A stretch of DNA of 7,421 nucleotides from ZC4RG36 sp964652205 (GTDB lineage Bacteria > Chloroflexota > Anaerolineae > Aggregatilineales > Phototrophicaceae): assembly GCA_964652205.1 (NCBI GenBank), contig CAZZAO010000188.1:1-7421 (forward strand). Direction: 5' to 3'. A model generated the notes under the pieces. It was not told the origin of the DNA. It saw nothing but the letters and a program-made list of their open reading frames with translations, and searched no databases. The position numbers were made by a program, and so were the translations under genes. Positions 1 to 5,009 of the stretch are shown one piece after another (the first letter of the stretch is position 1; every line of letters starts with the position of its first letter).

Positions 1-776
1 CTTGCTTCAACCAGCTTCGATCCGCAGAGGATATTGAAACATGCGGACGGGCTGAGGGCTTATATCGGTCAGCTTCGCTTCAACCAGCTTCGATCCGCAG
101 AGGATATTGAAACTCTGGCTGCATCATCTTGACGCGGTGAAATTCGGCGGCTTCAACCAGCTTCGATCCGCAGAGGATATTGAAACTTATTACCCGGCCT
201 ACGGGAAGGCGCTGCGTCCGAAGCTTCAACCAGCTTCGATCCGCAGAGGATATTGAAACTCGGGCGCGCTCCCCGGCGCGCGCCGCTCCGGCGCAATGCT
301 TCAACCAGCTTCGATCCGCAGAGGATATTGAAACATCGCTATACCAGAATTCCTCGCGCTCGACGATCAACGCTTCAACCAGCTTCGATCCGCAGAGGAT
401 ATTGAAACCGCGCGGCAGTTCAACGGGACGGCGCGGATGACGCTCGCTTCAACCAGCTTCGATCCGCAGAGGATATTGAAACGCGCTGTCGCTGTAATTC
501 CCGCGTTGCCGACAGTTTGCTTCAACCAGCTTCGATCCGCAGAGGATATTGAAACTTGAAATATGCATTGCCGCGATACTCGTAGGCCGCGAGCTTCAAC
601 CAGCTTCGATCCGCAGAGGATATTGAAACAAAACACCACGACAATGAGAAACGCGAGCGAATCGTGCTTCAACCAGCTTCGATCCGCAGAGGATATTGAA
701 ACTTGACGACGCGCTGAATATTGAGCGATTTGCCCTTGAGCTTCAACCAGCTTCGATCCGCAGAGGATATTGAAAC

Positions 777-811
777 ATGAGGGCATAAGAACAGGCGTTC
801 TTACGCGACCA
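777..811 (+). repeat. Spacer 11 containing an inverted repeat
   Basis: This is the shortest spacer (35 bp). It contains TAAGAAC and GTTCTTA separated by AGGC (786-803), a perfect 7-bp dyad. After one A/C mismatch two more pairs (783-784 with 805-806) extend it. The core GAAC-N4-GTTC has the form of the SOS box known from Bacillus-type LexA proteins. It probably reflects the captured phage or plasmid sequence rather than a function in the array. Confidence 0.6.
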
Positions 812-1255
812 GCTTCAACCAGCTTCGATCCGCAGAGGATATTGAAACCGCTACCACGATCAAGCGCGGGCATACCAGGCCGCGAGCTTCAACCAGCTTC
901 GATCCGCAGAGGATATTGAAACACTCTGCATCAAACCCCATTTCGGCAAGCGCCCGGAGGCTTCAACCAGCTTCGATCCGCAGAGGATATTGAAACCCAG
1001 ACGCTCACGGCGGTCGGCAAATCCAGCCCGTGGTGCTTCAACCAGCTTCGATCCGCAGAGGATATTGAAACTGCGAGAACGCACTTGAGGACTTCGTAAG
1101 CGACCTCAAGCTTCAACCAGCTTCGATCCGCAGAGGATATTGAAACATTGGTAACTCGTTGGATGTTAAGCGTCCGAGCTTTGCTTCAACCAGCTTCGAT
1201 CCGCAGAGGATATTGAAACGAGAACAGCATCAGCGCCCATCTCGCCACCATTCGA

Positions 1256-1292
1256 GCTTCAACCAGCTTCGATCCGCAGAGGATATCGTTAC
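1256..1292 (+). repeat. Degenerate terminal CRISPR repeat
   Basis: This last repeat matches the consensus at 34 of 37 positions. The three substitutions (1287 T to C, 1289 A to T, 1290 A to T) all lie in the last eight bases, turning ATTGAAAC into ATCGTTAC. The hairpin ATCC/GGAT is intact, so the last crRNA could still be cut at its 3' side. A decayed last repeat is a usual mark of the leader-distal end. Confidence 0.9.
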
Positions 1293-1498
1293 GACAAAAT
1301 AAATGAAGTCAGTTCGGAATAGGCTCGGATGCAGACTCTTTGTCTTCTGCAGAGCGTGATTTTTCGCGCCCGTGAACCGAAAGCTTGTGCTTCATAACGC
1401 TGACTCGCTGCGTCCGTGTTTATGACGATCTATCTGAAGATAATTGATAAAACGTTAACTAAGTGTCTATTGCATTGGTGAAGAATTGCCTATATCCT
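1293..1498. other. Gene-free trailer downstream of the CRISPR array
   Basis: No credible gene lies here. The stretch becomes AT-rich from about 1430 to 1500. The only small frame seen, 1303-1359 (18 codons), has no ribosome binding site and no recognisable product. A small imperfect hairpin is possible around 1340-1350 (AGAC, loop TCTTT, GTCT). A weak promoter-like pair, TTGCAT (1470-1475) and TATATC (1491-1496), has only 15 bp between the boxes and runs straight into the hairpin that follows, so I do not call it. No further decayed repeat copy could be recognised. Confidence 0.6.
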
Positions 1499-1546
1499 AA
1501 AAACGTAATGAATGCTCGATTTTTCACGAGCGCTCATTACGTTTTT
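1499..1546. terminator. Long hairpin, probable bidirectional Rho-independent terminator
   Basis: Arms of 20 bases (1499-1518 and 1527-1546) pair around the 8-nt loop ATTTTTCA. There are 18 Watson-Crick pairs, one G-T pair and one A/C mismatch. The outer part is AAAAACGTAATGA against TCATTACGTTTTT, giving an A-run on one side and a T-run on the other, so it could stop transcription from either direction. It sits between the array and the glycosidase promoter and would end CRISPR read-through before that gene. The T-run is part of the stem and there are no further Ts after it, so termination efficiency is uncertain. A small non-coding mobile element remnant is a less likely alternative. Confidence 0.6.
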
Positions 1547-1574
1547 GATAGGGTTTAGCGGCTCCTGATGCTCA

Positions 1575-1602
1575 TTGAGCGCGCCGTTTCTGTACGGATA
1601 AT
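1575..1602 (+). promoter_or_regulatory. Candidate sigma-70-type promoter for the GH5 gene
   Basis: A TTGAGC box (1575-1580, 4 of 6 matches to TTGACA) and a GATAAT box (1597-1602, 5 of 6 matches to TATAAT) are separated by 16 bp. Transcription would start near 1609, giving a leader of about 25 nt. The preceding hairpin would isolate this promoter from the CRISPR transcript. It is a motif match only. Confidence 0.4.
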
Positions 1603-1617
1603 GGCGCATGATGCGCC
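1603..1617. promoter_or_regulatory. 15-bp palindrome at the predicted transcription start, possible operator
   Basis: GGCGCAT and ATGCGCC flank a single central G, forming a perfect dyad. It directly follows the candidate -10 box and spans the expected start point, which is where repressors commonly bind. A second, shorter dyad, GCTCA-T-TGAGC (1570-1580), covers the -35 box; the two have different sequences. As RNA the larger one could fold as a 6-bp stem with a TGA loop just ahead of the start codon. The regulator is unknown. Confidence 0.4.
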
Positions 1618-1632
1618 GTCGGGATTTTGAGG

Positions 1633-3510
1633 ATGCGTTTGCGATTTGCTCCTGTCACGCACCTGCGCGGTGCGGCAGTTCTCCTGTTGCTTATAGCTGG
1701 CTTGATGGTCGTGACTGCGGCGTCGAGCCAGACCGCGAATATTCCGGTCGGCGCTGCCGGACGAACCTATTACGCAGCTTACCCGCTCAGCATCAAGCTC
1801 GACGGCAGCTTCTCTGACTGGGCTAATGTCCCTCGTGCGACCGTGACGGGTGGGCCGCAGCCCGCAAAAGATATCGCCAGAGACGGCACGATGACCTTCG
1901 CCGTCGTCGCTGATGCCAGCAATCTTTACGTCTGGGTCGATGTTGCTAAGAGTGAGATCGTCGCGGGCAGGCACGGCGAAAATTACTTCAACGAGGACTC
2001 GGTCGAGATTTACATCAACTCGACCGCCAGCCTTAATGCCAGCTCGTACAATCCGGCCATTGCGCAGATCACCATCCCGGCAGCCAGCATCGGGCGACCC
2101 GTGGATCAGCCGATTATCGCCGGGCAGAATTCGCAAACGCTCGGCGTGCGCGCAGCAGTCATCAGGACGGCCACAGGTTACGCTGTCGAGGCGGCTATTC
2201 CGCTGCGGACGGACAGTTGGAACATCGTCCCGACGACCGGGCGCACGCTCGGCTTCCAGATTCAGGCGAACGGCGCTACCACGCTCGACCGAGATATCAA
2301 GTTGGGCTGGTCGGCGCTCGATACCCGAGATCAGTCATATCGCAACCCGAGCGTGTTCGGTCGCCTGATTTTCTACGGCCTGACGTCGCCCGTTTTGACC
2401 GCGCCGACATCGACGCGCCGACCAACGTCGACGCTGAGGCCGACGGCCACGCGCCGACCGACCTCGACGCCGCGCCCAACCTCGACGCCAAAGCCGTCAG
2501 CCACGCCGAAAGCGTCCTCGACGCCGAAACCGACGGTGACGGCGATCCCCTCGGTCAGCGGCTTCAACGTCCGGGGCGCCAACATTATCGCGCCCGATGG
2601 ACAGACTTTCGTCGCCAGAGGCGTCAACGTCAACGGGCAGAACTGGGTCTGGCGGCGCAGCACCGTCAACGACGCGCATCTGATTGCTGACTGCTGGCGT
2701 TTCAACCTGATCCGCGTCAACTCGTTCCTGTTCACGGGCGAGCAGCCGTGGTCGCAGTACGGCGACAATAACGATCTGGACGCGATTGTTCGCGCGTACA
2801 CCAGTCGCGGGGTGGTCGTGGTCTTCGAGGCCCATGACCGCATTGGTCGTTACTACACCGGCGCTGACCTGACGAAGCTGCAAACCTGGTTTACTGACCT
2901 CGCCAAACGCTATAAGGATAATCCCTACGTCTGGTTCGACCTCATCAACGAGCCGGGCGCGCGCAATAGTATCGACCGGGCAAACTGGACCGGGATGCAT
3001 CAACAGGTCATTCGCGCCATCCGCGAAACCGCCGGAGCCAGCAACATCATCATTGTCGAGGGGGCCAACGGCGGACAGGACGCCGGTTCGAGCGGGAGCG
3101 GCATGGTGCCGAAATCGGCCAGCGCGATCCTGAGCTATGGCAATGACGTCATCACCTTTGGCAGCAAAACCTATGCCAATATCGTCTTCAGCATCCATCC
3201 TTACGACCAGTGGAACTACAGCGCCGGGAAAATGGCTGACTTCTTCGACCGTGTCCACGCCGACAATCATGCGATTATCGTCGGCGAGTATGGCGTCGAT
3301 ACCGGCCTGAGCGTCCAGCGGGCGGCACAGGCCATGTTCGGCAGCGCCGTTTCACGGAGTGTCGGGCGCGTCGTCTGGCACTGGGACGGCCACGATTACA
3401 ACGACCTGACGGCCAATACGGTCTGGGGCGGGGGATGGGAGATCAACGACTGTTCCAAACCGACCAACCTGAGCTGGCTCGGTCAGCAGGTCTGGAACGA
3501 CAATCACTGA
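1633..3510 (+). CDS. Secreted GH5-family glycoside hydrolase with N-terminal CBM9/DOMON-like domain
   Basis: The likely role is endo-hydrolysis of a beta-linked polysaccharide (cellulose or mannan type) outside the cell. Residues 1-35 look like a signal peptide, with two to three Arg and then a hydrophobic core at 14-27. Residues about 46-250 resemble CBM9 and DOMON-like sugar-binding domains: a LDG...DW start (D57, W63), the LYVWVDV strand at 98-104 and NEDSVEIYI at 120-128. A Thr/Pro/Arg linker covers 257-306. The catalytic domain covers 309-625 and shows all eight classic GH5 residues: R361, H401, N439 and E440 (NEP, acid/base), H522 and Y524 (HPY), E552 (GEYG, nucleophile) and W582. The substrate cannot be read from sequence. 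Start: ATG 1633 is chosen, but GAGG touches it. TTG 1639 has GAGG at a 6-nt spacing, and TTG 1627 is also in frame. All three keep the signal peptide. No cell-wall anchor is visible. The 3' end overlaps the convergent YihY gene by 7 bp. Confidence 0.92.
   Translation: MRLRFAPVTHLRGAAVLLLLIAGLMVVTAASSQTANIPVGAAGRTYYAAYPLSIKLDGSFSDWANVPRATVTGGPQPAKDIARDGTMTFAVVADASNLYVWVDVAKSEIVAGRHGENYFNEDSVEIYINSTASLNASSYNPAIAQITIPAASIGRPVDQPIIAGQNSQTLGVRAAVIRTATGYAVEAAIPLRTDSWNIVPTTGRTLGFQIQANGATTLDRDIKLGWSALDTRDQSYRNPSVFGRLIFYGLTSPVLTAPTSTRRPTSTLRPTATRRPTSTPRPTSTPKPSATPKASSTPKPTVTAIPSVSGFNVRGANIIAPDGQTFVARGVNVNGQNWVWRRSTVNDAHLIADCWRFNLIRVNSFLFTGEQPWSQYGDNNDLDAIVRAYTSRGVVVVFEAHDRIGRYYTGADLTKLQTWFTDLAKRYKDNPYVWFDLINEPGARNSIDRANWTGMHQQVIRAIRETAGASNIIIVEGANGGQDAGSSGSGMVPKSASAILSYGNDVITFGSKTYANIVFSIHPYDQWNYSAGKMADFFDRVHADNHAIIVGEYGVDTGLSVQRAAQAMFGSAVSRSVGRVVWHWDGHDYNDLTANTVWGGGWEINDCSKPTNLSWLGQQVWNDNH
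2407..2550 (+). repeat. 18-bp tandem repeats encoding the Thr/Pro linker
   Basis: Eight consecutive 6-residue units lie between the binding and catalytic domains: TSTRRP, TSTLRP, TATRRP, TSTPRP, TSTPKP, SATPKA, SSTPKP and TVTAIP. The first half is rich in Arg and the second half in Lys. Such linkers are usually extended, flexible and often glycosylated, and unit number tends to vary between strains through slippage. Confidence 0.85.
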
Positions 3511-4472
3511 GGCTCTGTGTCGGCGTTCTGAGCCGTTTCGCTGGCGACCTGTCCCAGCGGCTTGCTGCCGAGGAAACGCTGTTCTTCTGCGGCCTGATGC
3601 TGGTCGGTCATCCACTCGTCGAGCTGGGCGCATAACTCAGCGCTGAGGAGAAAGATTCCGGCAATCAAATAGGCCCAGAACAGCAGCACAATCGCCGTGG
3701 CGATGCCGCCGTAGATGAACTGATAGTTGGCGAGGTTATTCAGATACCAGTTGAATCCGGCCTTGAGCAGCTCCCATCCAACCGCGCCGAAAATTGCAGC
3801 AGGCCAGACCGCATCCCACTTGACACGCCGCGCCGGGACGTAACGGAACAGCAGCGCGAAAATCACCATGTCGATGCCAAAGGGCAGCGACACCGTGCCG
3901 ATCAGCAGCCAGCTATTCGGTCGGTCGAGCGAGAGCGCCGACGCCAGTCGGAAAACGCCAGATGTGACGAATGAGGTCGTAATCAGCACGATCAGGATAA
4001 TCGCCATACCGGCGGCGGTCACGCGCTGATGCAACATGCTGCGTCCTGCCGGGACATGAAAGATCAGGTCGAGCGAGACGGTGATATTCGAGAACAACCC
4101 GGTAGCCGACCAGATCAGACCGACGAGCGCCAGCAGGCCGAACGAACGCCCCTGCTGGAGCGCGTCGGTGACATTGCTCTGAAATAATTGCAGCGTCTGG
4201 TTGGGCAGGAAGATGCTCAGGCCGCGCGAGATTTGCGCCTGCGCCACCGTTGGGCCGAGAATCGCGCCGATGGTCACGGCCAGCAGCAGCGAGAGCGGGA
4301 AGATGGAAAAAATCGAATAGTAGGCGAGGGCGGCGGCCTGTCGCAGACCATGCTGCATGAAATTGGCGAGCGCGCGATTGACGTACCCCGGCAGCGCGCG
4401 CGTTTGCGGGTCGAGCAGCCCCCATCGGCGGCTCACCGCTGTACGCAGATTCCGGTAACGGCCTCGCAGCAT
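3504..4472 (-). CDS. yihY: YihY/virulence factor BrkB family inner-membrane protein
   Basis: This 322-residue protein belongs to the YihY/BrkB (UPF0761) family of six-helix membrane proteins, whose transport or envelope function is not settled. Family members were once labelled ribonuclease BN, an assignment now given to a different protein. Visible signs are the AALAYYSIFSIFPL segment of helix 1 (47-60), hydrophobic helices near 47-72, 112-132, 153-173, 187-209, 222-242 and 253-277, the RYVPARRVKWDAVWPA segment (210-225), and the YGGIATAIVLLFWAYL...SAEL ending (254-280). The hydrophilic tail of about 40 residues (281-322) is probably cytoplasmic and is rich in Gln, Glu and Ala. Start ATG at 4472 is preceded on the minus strand by GGGA about 9 nt away, and a promoter fits just upstream. 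It converges on the GH5 gene and diverges from the small membrane protein gene. Length and motifs are normal for the family. Confidence 0.93.
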   Translation of the reverse strand: MLRGRYRNLRTAVSRRWGLLDPQTRALPGYVNRALANFMQHGLRQAAALAYYSIFSIFPLSLLLAVTIGAILGPTVAQAQISRGLSIFLPNQTLQLFQSNVTDALQQGRSFGLLALVGLIWSATGLFSNITVSLDLIFHVPAGRSMLHQRVTAAGMAIILIVLITTSFVTSGVFRLASALSLDRPNSWLLIGTVSLPFGIDMVIFALLFRYVPARRVKWDAVWPAAIFGAVGWELLKAGFNWYLNNLANYQFIYGGIATAIVLLFWAYLIAGIFLLSAELCAQLDEWMTDQHQAAEEQRFLGSKPLGQVASETAQNADTEPQ

Positions 4473-4511
4473 CGCTTGATTTCCCGCCGAAAATCTCGAA
4501 GTGATAAAGGT

Positions 4512-4540
4512 ATCTTAACCGTTGTGGTAGCCGTTGCCAA
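4512..4540 (-). promoter_or_regulatory. Candidate promoter for the YihY gene
   Basis: On the minus strand TTGGCA (4540-4535, 5 of 6 matches) is followed after 17 bp by TAAGAT (4517-4512, 4 of 6 matches). Transcription would start near 4505, about 33 nt before the start codon. It lies within the 120-bp divergent region. Confidence 0.45.
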
Positions 4541-4543
4541 CTG

Positions 4544-4552
4544 TGCTATATT
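4544..4552 (+). promoter_or_regulatory. Candidate extended -10 promoter for the membrane protein-comEC unit
   Basis: TGCTATATT matches the extended -10 form TGnTATAAT at all but one base. The nearest -35-like box, TTGTGG (4522-4527), is 19 bp away and poor, which fits an extended -10 promoter. Transcription would start near 4559. It is only a few bases from the -35 box of the leftward promoter, so the two may compete or share a regulator. Confidence 0.5.
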
Positions 4553-4583
4553 GTGAGGGGCTGAACGAAATTATTCTCATCGC

Positions 4584-4587
4584 GGAG
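4584..4587 (+). promoter_or_regulatory. Ribosome binding site of the small membrane protein gene
   Basis: GGAG lies 5 nt before ATG 4593. It is the clearest ribosome binding site in the window and fixes this start. Confidence 0.7.
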
Positions 4588-4592
4588 TCGAT

Positions 4593-5000
4593 ATGAACAA
4601 CCTTTCTGCACAGCAGATTCTGCAATTATTCGCGCCCGGAAGCGGTCAGCAGATCATCTGGAGCATCTTTCTCTATCTTGCCTTTTTCTTCGCCCTGATT
4701 ACCCTGTTTCTGATCCCCGACAAGAATATGCTATCGACGGTGACGATGGCGGCTGTTCTGATCTTTATTATCGTCGCTAAGGTCAGCATTATGCGCCCCG
4801 GCACGGTCTTTCCGACCAGCGACCGCTTTAGCTTCGGCGTCTTTGCTATGAATATCGGGATCGGCGTCTTACCCATTATCGTCGCAGGCATGATACGTTC
4901 CGGCAAACGCAAGTCGAAGGCGCAGGCTCCGGCTATTTTTACGGGCATTATCGGCCTCGTTTACTGGTTCCTCTACTGGCTGATCGTCCAGCGCGGCTGA
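4593..5000 (+). CDS. Small four-helix membrane protein of unknown function
   Basis: I do not recognise this 135-residue protein. Four hydrophobic segments are clear: about 20-41, 46-66, 80-101 and 112-133. The only strongly charged loop, RSGKRKSK at 102-109 between helices 3 and 4, should be cytoplasmic by the positive-inside rule, which would put both termini outside. There is no signal peptide, no cysteine or histidine, and no catalytic motif that I can see. It has its own ribosome binding site and a likely extended -10 promoter. comEC begins 9 bp after its stop in the same frame, so the two are probably cotranscribed and translationally coupled. A supporting role for ComEC is a guess from position only. 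That it is a real gene is well supported by the ribosome binding site, its length and its coherent membrane topology. Confidence 0.85.
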   Translation: MNNLSAQQILQLFAPGSGQQIIWSIFLYLAFFFALITLFLIPDKNMLSTVTMAAVLIFIIVAKVSIMRPGTVFPTSDRFSFGVFAMNIGIGVLPIIVAGMIRSGKRKSKAQAPAIFTGIIGLVYWFLYWLIVQRG

Positions 5001-5009
5001 TCTGCCGCC

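Larger units (their letters stand above)
4..1292 (+). CRISPR. CRISPR array, 18 repeats and 17 complete spacers, left end cut by the window
   Basis: A 37-bp repeat, beginning GCTTCAACC and ending GGATATTGAAAC, starts at 4, 77, 150, 223, 298, 372, 446, 519, 593, 666, 740, 812, 886, 960, 1035, 1110, 1183 and 1256. The first 17 copies are identical by eye and the last is degenerate. The 17 spacers are 35-38 bp and all different. Bases 1-3 are the end of another spacer, so the array continues to the left. Direction: the 8-nt end ATTGAAAC matches the 5' tag of crRNAs from Cas6-processed type I and III systems, and the degenerate copy is on the right; both place the leader off-window to the left and transcription on the + strand. 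A short stem (repeat positions 17-20 ATCC with 26-29 GGAT, loop GCAGA) ends exactly where the 8-nt tag begins. No cas gene is visible, so the subtype is undecided. Apparent reading frames across the array only translate the repeats and are not genes. Confidence 0.98.

Noticed and set aside
80..1116. Long open frames across the CRISPR array on both strands, such as 367-873 on the minus strand
   Set aside because: They only translate the repeat again and again in changing frames, with FNILCGSKLVEA and VSISSADRSWLK as recurring peptides, and have no credible start signals.
1303..1359. An 18-codon frame in the trailer after the array
   Set aside because: It has no ribosome binding site and no recognisable product, and a frame of this length is expected by chance.
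1389..1453. Possible further decayed CRISPR repeat (GCTTCATAACGC at one end, ATTGATAAAAC at the other)
   Set aside because: The two pieces are about 65 bp apart and the middle of the repeat is not recognisable, so the resemblance is probably chance.
1430..1500. AT-rich stretch as a CRISPR leader on the right side
   Set aside because: The degenerate repeat and the ATTGAAAC end both place the leader at the other, off-window end.
1555..2136. 193-codon minus-strand frame, and other frames inside the GH5 gene
   Set aside because: They lie opposite or within a gene with clear domains and catalytic residues, and their own translations show no family features.
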